From Vulcanimicrobiota bacterium (GTDB taxonomy: Bacteria; Vulcanimicrobiota; Vulcanimicrobiia; Vulcanimicrobiales; Vulcanimicrobiaceae), in NCBI GenBank assembly GCA_003161555.1, contig PMOG01000264.1, positions 1 to 41,129 of the forward strand: a DNA stretch of 41,129 bases, given 5' to 3'. The position numbers were made by a program, and so were the translations under genes. The notes beneath the pieces are model-generated. The model saw nothing but the letters and a program-made list of their open reading frames with translations. It had not been told where the DNA came from and searched no databases. This document shows positions 27,910 through 36,714 of the stretch, piece after piece (position 1 is the first letter of the stretch; each line of letters starts with the position of its first letter).

Positions 27910-28674
27910 ATGATCGATGATCTCAAGGGCAAAGTCGTTCTCATCACCGGATCCAGCACCGGGATCGGCGCTGCGGCGGCCCGCGCGTTCGCGGCGAACG
28001 GGGCGCGGGTCGCGATTCACTACAACCGCAGCGCGACCGAAGCGCAGGCGGTGCTGGCGGCGATCGAAGCGGACGGCGGGACGGCAATGCTCGTGCACGG
28101 GGACGTCACCGATCGCGCCGCCATCGACGACATCGTTGCCGCGACGAGCGACGGCTTCGGGCGCATCGACATCCTGATCAACAATGCGGGCGGCCTGGTG
28201 CAGCGCGCTCCGATTGCGGAGATTTCCGACGAGCTGTTCGACGAGGTGGTACGGCTGAATGCGTGGTCGGTGATCGCGGCGTGCCGCGCGGTTGTCCCGC
28301 ATTTTCGCCGCCAGGGCGGCGGCAACATCATCAACGTGACCTCGATTGCGGCCCGCACCGGCGGCGGTCCCGGCGCCTCGGTGTACGCGGGGTCGAAGGG
28401 CTTCGTCAGCACCGTGACGCGCGCGCTCGCGAGAGAACTGGCCTCCGAGCACATCCGCGTCAACGCGCTCTCACCGGGGATCATCCTTACGCCCTTTCAC
28501 GACCGCTACACGACGCCCGCCCAGCTCGCCGCGATGACGGCAGCGATTCCGGTCGGACGCGCCGGAGAGGCCGACGAATGCTCGGGGACCCTGCTGTATC
28601 TTGCCTCGGACGCGCTCAGCGGCTATGTCACCGGACAGATTGTGGAGGTGAACGGTGGCCAATACATGCCCTGA
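27910..28674 (+). CDS. SDR family oxidoreductase
   Basis: VLITGSSTGIGAAAARAF, NNAGGLVQ, TSIAARTGGGPGASVYAGSKGFV, VTGQIVEVNGGQYMP. Confidence 0.92.
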   Translation: MIDDLKGKVVLITGSSTGIGAAAARAFAANGARVAIHYNRSATEAQAVLAAIEADGGTAMLVHGDVTDRAAIDDIVAATSDGFGRIDILINNAGGLVQRAPIAEISDELFDEVVRLNAWSVIAACRAVVPHFRRQGGGNIINVTSIAARTGGGPGASVYAGSKGFVSTVTRALARELASEHIRVNALSPGIILTPFHDRYTTPAQLAAMTAAIPVGRAGEADECSGTLLYLASDALSGYVTGQIVEVNGGQYMP

Positions 28675-28683
28675 CGGCTGCTG

Positions 28684-29196
28684 ATGAGCCTACTCGCCAA
28701 AGTGTTGAACCGCGTCGCGTTGGCAGTCGCCGGCCGCCTCTTGGTGACGTTCGCCCAAGCATTGAATAGCCTCGCGCTCGCGATTGCGAGCTTGCTGGTG
28801 GTGCTGATCTTCGTCGTTGCCGGGCTGGGCGTCATCTTTCGGTACGTCCTCCAGCACTCGCTGCCATGGGCCGACGAGGCGGCGGCGTATTTGTTCATCT
28901 GGCTGATATTTCTGGGCGCCGCGTCGGAGGTATGGACCGACGGCCATCCAGCGATGCACCTGTTCGAAGATCGCTTGCCGCCGCGCTTACGGCGTACCGC
29001 GCGGATCGTCGCGATGCTGACCATCGCCGTCTGGGGCGGGGTCTTGCTCTTCTCCGGTATCAAAGCGGTGATTCTCGAGGCGCCCGAGAGCATGTCGTCG
29101 CTGCCGGGCGTTTCACTCCAGCTTCCGTATGCGGCGATCCCGGTCTGCGGCGCGCTGATCATCATCTTTGCGCTGGCGAAGCTGCGGACCCGATGA
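28684..29196 (+). CDS. dctQ: TRAP transporter small permease, DctQ family
   Basis: Four hydrophobic segments; RYVLQHSLPWADEAAAYLFIWLIFLGAASEVWTDGHPAMHLF. Confidence 0.9.
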   Translation: MSLLAKVLNRVALAVAGRLLVTFAQALNSLALAIASLLVVLIFVVAGLGVIFRYVLQHSLPWADEAAAYLFIWLIFLGAASEVWTDGHPAMHLFEDRLPPRLRRTARIVAMLTIAVWGGVLLFSGIKAVILEAPESMSSLPGVSLQLPYAAIPVCGALIIIFALAKLRTR

Positions 29197-30470
29197 TCGT
29201 CTGGCTGCCGCTGATCCTGACCATCGTCTTGCTGCTGCTGGGCGTCCCGGTCGCCTTCGCGCTCGGCGTCGGTGCTGCGGCGGCGCTCTTGGAATCGCAC
29301 ACGTCGCTGATCATCGTCGGACAGCAGCTTTTCAACGGGCTCAACTCGACCGTGCTGCTAGCGATTCCGTTTTACATGTTCACCGGTGCCGCCATGGAAG
29401 GCAGCGGCCTCGCCGACCGTTTGATCGAACTCGCCAAAGCGCTTGTAGGTTCGTTCCGCGGCGGACTCGGCATGGTCGACGTGGTGGCGAGCATGTTCTT
29501 CGCCGACATCTCGGGCTCGGCGACGGCCGACACGGCGGCGATCGGGTCGGTCATGATGCCGGGACTGCGCAAGGCCGGTTACAGCGGACCGTTCGCCGCC
29601 GCGCTGCAGTCGGCTTCGGGATCGCTCGGACTGCTGTTCCCGCCGTCGATCAGTCAAATCGTGTACGCGTACGTCGCGCAGGTGTCGCCGGCAAAGCTGT
29701 TCGCGGCCTCGCTCGTACCGGGCTTTCTGGTGGCCATCTCGTTCATGCTGGTGAACTACTTGGCTGCGCTTCGTTATAACTATCCCCGCGGCGAGAGCTT
29801 CAGTTTTGCGAACCTCGGGCGCGCGCTGCGGCACTCGTTCTGGGCATTGCTGACGCCGGTGCTCATCCTGGGCGGGATCTTCTCGGGGATCGTGACGCCC
29901 ACCGAGGCCGGCGTCGTCGCCGGCGTCTACGTCACGCTGGTCGGGTTCTTCATCTACCGCAGCCTGCATCTGCGCGACATGCCGGCGATTCTCCGCAAGA
30001 CCGTTCGAAACACCGCCCGGGTGATGTTTCTGCTCGGCTCGGCGCTGATTCTCGGACTGTATCTGACCCGCGAACAGGTCCCGCAGGCGATCGCGAGCCA
30101 CCTGGCCGGCGTCGCGCATAATCCGCTCTTACTGCTGCTGCTGATCAACGTGCTGCTGCTGGTGGCACACACGATGCTCGAAACGATCGCCAGCATCATC
30201 GTCATCGTCCCGGTGCTGCTGCCGCTCTTTCAGATCGCCGGCATCGACCTCGTCTACTTCGGCATCATCCTGCTGGTCAACTCGGCGATCGGCATCAACT
30301 TTCCACCGGTCGGATTTTGCCTCTACATCGGCGCGAGCATCGCCGAGGTCCCGATCGAAGCCGCCGCACGCGCGATCCTGCCGTTCATCGCCATGCTCGT
30401 CGTCGACTTAGTGCTGGTCACGCTGATCCCGAAGCTCTCGCTCTGGCTGCCGAGCATCGTCCACCAATAG
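29193..30470 (+). CDS. dctM: TRAP transporter large permease, DctM family
   Basis: LLAIPFYMFTGAAMEGSGLADRLIELAKALVGSFRGGLGMVDVVASMFFADISGSATADTAAIGSVMMPGLRKAGY; ATGA overlap with dctQ. Confidence 0.95.
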   Translation: MIVWLPLILTIVLLLLGVPVAFALGVGAAAALLESHTSLIIVGQQLFNGLNSTVLLAIPFYMFTGAAMEGSGLADRLIELAKALVGSFRGGLGMVDVVASMFFADISGSATADTAAIGSVMMPGLRKAGYSGPFAAALQSASGSLGLLFPPSISQIVYAYVAQVSPAKLFAASLVPGFLVAISFMLVNYLAALRYNYPRGESFSFANLGRALRHSFWALLTPVLILGGIFSGIVTPTEAGVVAGVYVTLVGFFIYRSLHLRDMPAILRKTVRNTARVMFLLGSALILGLYLTREQVPQAIASHLAGVAHNPLLLLLLINVLLLVAHTMLETIASIIVIVPVLLPLFQIAGIDLVYFGIILLVNSAIGINFPPVGFCLYIGASIAEVPIEAAARAILPFIAMLVVDLVLVTLIPKLSLWLPSIVHQ

Positions 30471-30717
30471 GGCGCCCGAGGTGAGCGCTCGGAGGGGGGC
30501 CGCGTCCCTCTCGCGACCTTGAACTGCCGAGTAACGGAGTCGCATATCGTTTCCTCGTTCTGGTGGACGACGCTAGTACGAAGAACATCGCGCGCACCTT
30601 CCGGCGCTTCGCTTTCGAGTAGACTCGAGCCGCATGCTAAGACGGGATGAGAATTCGGGGTACAAGTGTTCGGGGAACGTCGATCCTCAGGCTTTCTAAG
30701 ATTGTGCGGACTACACT

Positions 30718-31404
30718 ATGAGCATGACCATCCGACTTCTCGCCGCGCTCGGTGCGGCGAACATTGCACTGATTCTCCCGCTGGCGGCTCTGGCGCAAGA
30801 CGACCCGACCTACGCCCAGCCAGCCGATGGGCAGTACGCTCAAGCCGGCGTCCCGAGCTATGCCACGCAGGATCAGCAGATCCACGGGCGAGTCGTCGGT
30901 TTTGACGGGGGCTACAACCTCCAGGTCCGTGACGACAAGGGTTACGTCGACAACGTGCGCTTGCATCAGGGAACCGTCATCAATCCCACCGGGCTGACGC
31001 TGGCGGCGGGCATGGTCGTTTCCGTCAACGGCTACAGCCAAGGTTCGTACTTCGCCGCCAACGAGATCGACACGCCGTATCAGCTGTACGGACCCGTCCC
31101 GTACTATGGCGGCCATCCGTGGTTCTACTACGGTTCGGGCGTCTCGCTGGGCTTCTTCTTCGGAAGCGCCGGCTGGTGGCACGGCGGGTACTACGGTAAC
31201 CCGGTGTATTGGAACCGCGGCTACCGCGGCTACGGCGTCGCGGCTCCCTATCGAGGCGGCGCCTGGCGCGGCCGCGCCTACGTGGCGGCCCCGGAGCACG
31301 GCGGATACGTCCCGGGACGGCGGGCTCCGCAGGGCGGCCAGCACGGGAGTTCCGGCGGCCCCCACGGCAACGCGAACCATGGCGGCGGCGACAACCACCA
31401 CTGA
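30718..31404 (+). CDS. Putative secreted Gly/Tyr-rich protein
   Basis: Signal peptide MTIRLLAALGAANIALILPLAALAQ; beta domain IHGRVVGFDGGYNLQVRDDKGYVDNVRLHQGTVINPTG; C-terminal Gly/Tyr/His-rich tail. Confidence 0.7.
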   Translation: MSMTIRLLAALGAANIALILPLAALAQDDPTYAQPADGQYAQAGVPSYATQDQQIHGRVVGFDGGYNLQVRDDKGYVDNVRLHQGTVINPTGLTLAAGMVVSVNGYSQGSYFAANEIDTPYQLYGPVPYYGGHPWFYYGSGVSLGFFFGSAGWWHGGYYGNPVYWNRGYRGYGVAAPYRGGAWRGRAYVAAPEHGGYVPGRRAPQGGQHGSSGGPHGNANHGGGDNHH

Positions 31405-31426
31405 TCGCGCGAACGCGACCGGATCG

Positions 31427-31453
31427 AGCCCGCCCGACCGGCGGGCTTTTTTT
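31427..31453 (+). terminator. Rho-independent terminator
   Basis: AGCCCGCC-CGACC-GGCGGGCT 8-bp perfect stem followed by a run of T, 22 bp after the 30718-31404 CDS. Confidence 0.88.
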
Positions 31454-31482
31454 CCCCATCCGTTTTTATGAACGCCCGATGA

Positions 31483-32784
31483 TCAGCGGGGGCTCAGAAG
31501 GTCGCTGCTCAGAAGGTAGAGGCCGCCTGAAAAGCGGTCGCAGGCGTAGACGATGCCGCGGTCGTCGACGAACACGTCGTTGATCTGCGGCGCGTTCTTC
31601 GGCGAGCCGGGCGGTGTCGCCGGGACGTAATACGCCGCTTCAACGGGGTGCTGAGGGTCGGCGAGATCGAATATCCGCACGCCGCCGCCGAACCAGCTGG
31701 TGATCATGTAGCGGTCCGACTTGAAGGTTGGACCGTACGGCTTGTCTTCGTAAATGTTGTGCGGACCGTAGCGTCCGCCACGTTTGCAGAGCTCGGGACT
31801 GTTCGCCGCATACGGCACGACCGAGATCAGCCGCGGCTTGGTCTCGTCCGCAATATCCCAGACCGCCATGTGCTTCGGCCCGTCGGCGCAGGCGTCTTCG
31901 ACCGCTTCCTCGCTGACGAACGCGAGATTGCGTGCGAAGATGGGAAACACGGTGTGCGTGAAGGGGCCCACGTAGCGCACGATCGAGATCGCGTGCGGGT
32001 GCCCGAGGTCGCTGATGTCGAGGATCACGATGCCACCGTCGATGTAGCCGACGTAGGCACGGTTCGGGTGGCCGGGGAACACGTCGACGTTGTGCGGGCG
32101 CACCCCTTGGTTCGCGTCATCGGGCAGGGGGATATTGTTCGGCGGCGGCTCGGCGTCGCCGACACGTTGGCCAGGATACCACCAGCGTCCGATCTCTTTT
32201 GGATGCGCCGGGTCGCTGATATCGACGATGCGATAGAACTGATCGTCGGACTTGCGATTCGGCACGAAATCGGCGGCGCCGCCGGTGATATGCGCCACCC
32301 TGTCACTCGCGAGCCACACGTGATGTACTCCCCGTGAATGGGGACCTGACGCGTCGAACGTTCCGACCAGGCGCGGCGCGGACGGATCATCGAGCGCGTA
32401 GAGGCTGAACCCGCCGCCAGGCTGCCCTTGCTGCTTGGTCTCCGCCGCGACCGCCAGGATGTTCCCGCTCACGTCGAGCGAATTGCAGCGCACGTCCGCG
32501 GAGTTCGTGTCCACAACCCGCACCGTCATTGGCGCAATAGGGTCAGTGACGTCGAAGATCGTGAAGCAGTGCGGACCGGACTCATGCGCCACGTACAGGA
32601 GCCGCCGCCCGCCGGAGGTGAGCTTCATCGCAAAGCCCTCGCCCCCGCTGGACATCTCGGCGTGGCCGATCAGCGTCATGTGAAACGCGGCTGCGGGCAC
32701 TTGCGCTGCCGCGCACGGTGTCACGGCGGCGACCCCCACCAGCGCGAGCGTGAAGCGAAACACGAACGGCAGAAATCGATTCAT
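31483..32784 (-). CDS. Secreted LVIVD-repeat-like beta-propeller protein
   Basis: Signal peptide; repeated phrases FDVTDPIAPM, VDISDPAHPKEIG, LDISDLGHPHAISI, WDIADETKPRLIS, FDLADPQHPVEAAYY. Confidence 0.8.
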   Translation of the reverse strand: MNRFLPFVFRFTLALVGVAAVTPCAAAQVPAAAFHMTLIGHAEMSSGGEGFAMKLTSGGRRLLYVAHESGPHCFTIFDVTDPIAPMTVRVVDTNSADVRCNSLDVSGNILAVAAETKQQGQPGGGFSLYALDDPSAPRLVGTFDASGPHSRGVHHVWLASDRVAHITGGAADFVPNRKSDDQFYRIVDISDPAHPKEIGRWWYPGQRVGDAEPPPNNIPLPDDANQGVRPHNVDVFPGHPNRAYVGYIDGGIVILDISDLGHPHAISIVRYVGPFTHTVFPIFARNLAFVSEEAVEDACADGPKHMAVWDIADETKPRLISVVPYAANSPELCKRGGRYGPHNIYEDKPYGPTFKSDRYMITSWFGGGVRIFDLADPQHPVEAAYYVPATPPGSPKNAPQINDVFVDDRGIVYACDRFSGGLYLLSSDLLSPR

Positions 32785-33092
32785 AGGGTCCCCTTTGAAC
32801 CGGGCTTACCCCGAAACCGCTCTCGCCCGCACTATCCGGGCGGCCACAGCGCGGCAGCCGGCAGCGGCCGGATATCCGGTTCGCGCCAGCATGCGCGCGC
32901 GGCGTCGCCGAACAGCCGCTCCCGTGAGTAGTATCGAAGCAGCAAGGCTTGTCGAGAAGCTCACGGTTCTGGTCGATGAATGCATGAAACGGTTCCGAGC
33001 AGCCGCCCACGCAGTGCGCCGCAACGAAACGCGCCCACGCAATCGTCAGCGTGAGGTGGAATTTTGCGCGTTAGTCCGTCCGGGAGCGGACG

Positions 33093-33479
33093 CTACCGCG
33101 AAGGGCAGCAGATGGTGACGGCGCCGCCCTTGATCGTCGTTTGGGCGCCTTCCACGTCGGTCACTCCGGCGGAGATCAACGATAATCCGCCACCGCTTTC
33201 GACCTTCGCCGGGCCTCCGGAAACCAGCTGCATCGAAGCGCCTGCCTTGATGGCGACGCTCGTCCCGGTGATGCTGATGTTCGAACCCGCGATGGTCACG
33301 TTGCCGCCGGCATCGACCTTAACGACGCGGATCAGGCTCGTCAGCACGGGATCATATTGAACCGGGGTCGGGTTGGCGGCCAGGGCGGGACGTCCGGCCA
33401 CGATCGCGCCGGTCAACCCGCCGCCGAAGCCGGCGGCGACGACGCTGGCGAGCCAGAGACCCTTGGTGGAAGCATTCAT
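33093..33479 (-). CDS. Hypothetical exported protein with spike-like beta-repeat domain
   Basis: N-terminal hydrophobic segment; alternating beta sequence VKVDAGGNVTIAGSNISITGTSVAIKAGASMQLVSGGPAKVESGGGLSLISAG. ATGA overlap with the dioxygenase. Confidence 0.6.
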   Translation of the reverse strand: MNASTKGLWLASVVAAGFGGGLTGAIVAGRPALAANPTPVQYDPVLTSLIRVVKVDAGGNVTIAGSNISITGTSVAIKAGASMQLVSGGPAKVESGGGLSLISAGVTDVEGAQTTIKGGAVTICCPSR

Positions 33480-34375
33480 GACGGCAACCTCTTTCTTGCG
33501 GCGCTCTCGCCGCGGGGAACCTCGGACAGCAGAAAATCGCGCTCCAACGTTGCGCGGCCGGTCACTTCGTCGCGGGGAAACGCTTCGATGAGCGACGCGC
33601 GTACGCCGAACACGGCGTCGGACGACAAATAAGGATCGCCGGCGGCATAGATCGCGGTGGTCAGCGGCACAAAGCCCTCGGCGCTGATACGAAAGTGCAG
33701 GTGGGCCGGGCGAAACGTGTGCCTTCCCAACCGCTGGAGCAGCGCGCCCACGGGGCCGTCGGTCGGAATCGAATAGCTTTGCGGAAGCACGGTGCGAAGC
33801 GCGAAGCCGCCGTCGGGCGCCGTCCGGATCCGTCCGCGGCAGTCGATGGGATGGCTGTCATGTTGCGAATCGTACAGGCCTTCGCCGTCGGTACCCCAGA
33901 TGTCCACGACCGCGCCCCCGATCCCAACCCCTCGGTTGTCGCGAACGCGGCCGCGCACGTCGAGGGGCACGCCGTTCCCGGACGCGGCGATGCTCTCGCC
34001 TTGCGCGATCTCCGGCGGGTTCTCGGTGTAAAACGGTCCCAGCACGGAGGATTCGGTCGCGTCGCCTTTCGCGCGATGCGCGATCTCATCGACCAGCGAG
34101 GTCACCCCGAGCGTGTCGGAGAGTAGCATGAACTCCTGCCGGTAGTCATCGCACATGTGCCCCGTTGCGGTGAGGAATTGGATTCCCGCCAGCCACTCTT
34201 CCGGCGTGAGGTCGACCTCGTCGACGAACGCGTGCAGATGGCGCACCAGGCACCGGAACACGCTGCGCAAGCGCGCGTCGTCGCACGCGGATGCGCTCGC
34301 GATCGCCTTCGCGGTCACGCTCGAGGGCTCAGTGACGGAGTTACCTCCGGTCTCTCCGGAGGGACGGATCGGCAT
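33476..34375 (-). CDS. Intradiol ring-cleavage dioxygenase (hydroxyquinol/catechol 1,2-dioxygenase-like)
   Basis: SSVLGPFYTENPPEIAQGESIA...GAVVDIWGTDGEGLYDSQ...GGFALRTVLPQSYSIPTDGPVGALLQRLGRHTFRPAHLHFRISAEGF. Start refined to ATG 34375. Confidence 0.9.
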   Translation of the reverse strand: MPIRPSGETGGNSVTEPSSVTAKAIASASACDDARLRSVFRCLVRHLHAFVDEVDLTPEEWLAGIQFLTATGHMCDDYRQEFMLLSDTLGVTSLVDEIAHRAKGDATESSVLGPFYTENPPEIAQGESIAASGNGVPLDVRGRVRDNRGVGIGGAVVDIWGTDGEGLYDSQHDSHPIDCRGRIRTAPDGGFALRTVLPQSYSIPTDGPVGALLQRLGRHTFRPAHLHFRISAEGFVPLTTAIYAAGDPYLSSDAVFGVRASLIEAFPRDEVTGRATLERDFLLSEVPRGESAARKRLPS

Positions 34376-34505
34376 GCGGAGACGCTCTGTTTCGACGCAG
34401 TTGAGGTACGGCCGACTATACCGCGCACAAACGCGACTCCCTTGCGCGCCGTCGCTCCTCTTAGATGCAGGGACGCTTCGGGGCGATGCAAACCTGTGCA
34501 CCCTC

Positions 34506-35111
34506 GTGCCGCTGCAGAATCGGGTCACCCCGTTTGGTGAATTGGTTGCCGTGCCCGGTCGCGGACTGATGATGGGAAATCGCGGCGTGCTGCACGACGA
34601 CGCTCGCCGGATCGTGCGGCCGTGGCAGCTTCGGCGCTGGATCGCCTGCGTCACCGGGTTCCGCGGACGGCACCGCGAGGTGATGCAGCCGCGCCGGTAC
34701 ACCGAGCTGTTCTTTCTCGACGAGGCGACGGCTCTGTCCGCCGGTCACCGCCCGTGCGCGGAATGCCGGTCCGCCGACTACAAGCGCTTTCGGGACCTGT
34801 GGATTTCCGTTCGCGGGGAGCCGGCGAACGCCGATTCGATGGACCGCGTGCTGCACACCGAGCGTCTCGACGGCAAGCAGAAGCGAACGTACCGCGCGCA
34901 GATTGCGACGCTTCCGGACGGTACCTACGTCGTTGTCGGCGACGTCGCGCATCTGCTCTGGCACCAGCAACTCTACGCCTGGAGCGATAGCGGCTACGGA
35001 AAGCCCCGCCCGCTGCGGCCCCCAGGCGAAATCGACGTCCTCACCCCACCGTCGATCGTTGCCCTGCTGCGAGCCGGCCTCCCGGTGTCGGTCCACCCGA
35101 CTGCCGGCTGA
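34506..35111 (+). CDS. Conserved hypothetical protein
   Basis: VPLQNRVTPFGELVAVPGRGLMMGNRGVLHDDARRIVRPWQLRRWIACVTGFRGRHREVMQPRRYTELFFLDEATALSAGHRPCAECR. I recall this as a conserved uncharacterised family; GTG 34506 start. Confidence 0.75.
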   Translation: MPLQNRVTPFGELVAVPGRGLMMGNRGVLHDDARRIVRPWQLRRWIACVTGFRGRHREVMQPRRYTELFFLDEATALSAGHRPCAECRSADYKRFRDLWISVRGEPANADSMDRVLHTERLDGKQKRTYRAQIATLPDGTYVVVGDVAHLLWHQQLYAWSDSGYGKPRPLRPPGEIDVLTPPSIVALLRAGLPVSVHPTAG

Positions 35112-35154
35112 CGCGTTACGGGAAATCGGTAGGGTGCCGTCGGAGAGCGGCTTC

Positions 35155-35937
35155 ATGATACGACCCCGCTTTCTGCTTGGGACGCTGGCCGCGTTGGCTG
35201 CCGCGGGACGTCCCGTTTCGGCAGCCGAAACGCATACGATGACGCCCGACGAACTGAGCCTCGCAAATCGCATCCTCGCGCACGAAAACGTCGTCGATGG
35301 GTTCGGCCACGTAAGCGTGCGCGACCCGCACGACGCGGCACGCTATCTGCTGGCGCGCAGCATGGCGCCCGCGCTCGTGACGAGCGCCGACATCCTTACC
35401 TACAGCATTGCCACCGATGAGCCGTTCGATCCACAGGGCCGCGTCAGCTATCTCGAGCGCTTCATTCACGGCGGAATCTATCGCGCGCGGCCCGACGTCA
35501 ACTCGATCGTGCACAGTCACACCCAGAGCGTCATTCCGTTCGGCGTGTCGCAAGTTCCACTGCGGCCAATTTTCCACATGGCGGCGTTCCTCGGCGGCGG
35601 CAACGTGCCGATCTTCGAGATTCGCGAGGTCGCCGGTGACGCCACGAACCTGCTGGTTAGTTCACAACCGCTGGGAGACGCGCTCGCCCGAACGCTTGGT
35701 GCGGCGAACGTCGCGCTGATGCGGGGGCACGGTATGGTGGCCGTCGCGGGAACGCTGCACGAAGCAGTCTTCCGCGCATACTACACCGGACGCGACGCCG
35801 AGATCGAGAGCGAAGCGCTGCGGCTCGGAAACCCGACCTTCCTCAGTCCCGGCGAAGCGAAGGCGGCCGCAGCGACGCAGGGGGGCCTCGTCGACCGCAG
35901 CTGGGCGCTTTGGAAGACCAACGTCACGCCGAACTGA
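35155..35937 (+). CDS. Class II aldolase/adducin family protein with apparent signal peptide
   Basis: ANRILAHENVVDGFGHVSVRDP, VHSHTQSVIPFG, LMRGHGMVAVAG metal-binding His; N-terminus MIRPRFLLGTLAALAAAGRPVSAAE. Confidence 0.9.
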   Translation: MIRPRFLLGTLAALAAAGRPVSAAETHTMTPDELSLANRILAHENVVDGFGHVSVRDPHDAARYLLARSMAPALVTSADILTYSIATDEPFDPQGRVSYLERFIHGGIYRARPDVNSIVHSHTQSVIPFGVSQVPLRPIFHMAAFLGGGNVPIFEIREVAGDATNLLVSSQPLGDALARTLGAANVALMRGHGMVAVAGTLHEAVFRAYYTGRDAEIESEALRLGNPTFLSPGEAKAAAATQGGLVDRSWALWKTNVTPN

Positions 35938-36610
35938 ACGACAATGCGTCGACGATCGCAGGCAGGCCGCGCAGATCTCGCAGCACCCATTCGGGCGTCG
36001 GGCCGAACGTCTCCGCCGGCACACCGCCGCGGTTACACCACGCGACGCGCATACCGAACAGCGCGGCGCCGGTCGCATCCCAGCCGTTTGAGGATACGAA
36101 CACGACGTGCTCGGCCGGCATATGATAGTGCGCGGTAACGAGTTCATAGACGCGGCGATCCGGTTTGAACACGCCTGCCGACTCGACGCTCAGCGTCGCG
36201 TCCAGAAGGTCGGCAATCCCGGCGTGCGCGATCGCCGCTTTCGCCGTTGACGGGGTCCCATTGGTAAGGACGGCGCAGCGCACGCCGCGTTCGCGCAGGT
36301 CGCGCAGCGTCGAGACGACGTCATCGTACGCACGAACGTTCTCCCATGCCGCGACCAGCCATTTTCGTTTCTGCTCATCCAGCGCGACACCATGCTTCTC
36401 GGCCGCGTACCGAAGCCCGTAATCGGTCATGGCGTCAAAGTCCTCGTGAACGCTCATGATCGCGCTCGCAAACGCATAGCCGATCTGTTTCTCGCGCCAG
36501 GTGGCGACGAATGCATCCGGCTCGCTGACGAGGGGAGCGGCGGCATCGCGCAGCGACGCAATATTCAGCAAGGTCCCGAAGAGATCGAACACGACCACGG
36601 CGGGTTTCAT
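35924..36610 (-). CDS. HAD-type haloacid dehalogenase, type II
   Basis: VVVFDLFGTLLNI, CAVLTNGTPSTAKAAIAHAGIADLLDATLSVESAGVFKPDRRVYELV, FVSSNGWDATGAALFGMRVAWCNRGG. Confidence 0.92.
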   Translation of the reverse strand: MKPAVVVFDLFGTLLNIASLRDAAAPLVSEPDAFVATWREKQIGYAFASAIMSVHEDFDAMTDYGLRYAAEKHGVALDEQKRKWLVAAWENVRAYDDVVSTLRDLRERGVRCAVLTNGTPSTAKAAIAHAGIADLLDATLSVESAGVFKPDRRVYELVTAHYHMPAEHVVFVSSNGWDATGAALFGMRVAWCNRGGVPAETFGPTPEWVLRDLRGLPAIVDALSFSSA

Positions 36611-36714
36611 CCTTCGCCCTTCGGCCCTTCATTGCGGCGCACCCGGCCCCGACCGGCGCCCGCTCCCAGCCGCAGTTGAACACTCTGGGGCCAAGCGCTG
36701 GTTACAGATGATGT

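Noticed and set aside
29358-30119. 253-aa minus ORF opposite dctM
   Set aside because: Antisense shadow of a clear TRAP permease.
30637-31401. 254-aa minus ORF opposite the secreted Gly/Tyr-rich protein
   Set aside because: No recognisable motif; the + strand ORF has a signal peptide and a terminator directly downstream.
32785-33092. Possible gene(s) in the gap between the LVIVD protein and the beta-repeat protein (ORFs 32750-33118 + and 32806-33042 -)
   Set aside because: Arg/Ala-rich translations without recognisable domain or clear RBS; cannot be distinguished from chance ORFs.
33093-33479. Phage tail or T6SS spike
   Set aside because: Only a weak repeat resemblance; no baseplate, tail, or T6SS genes in the window, and it has an export-like N-terminus.
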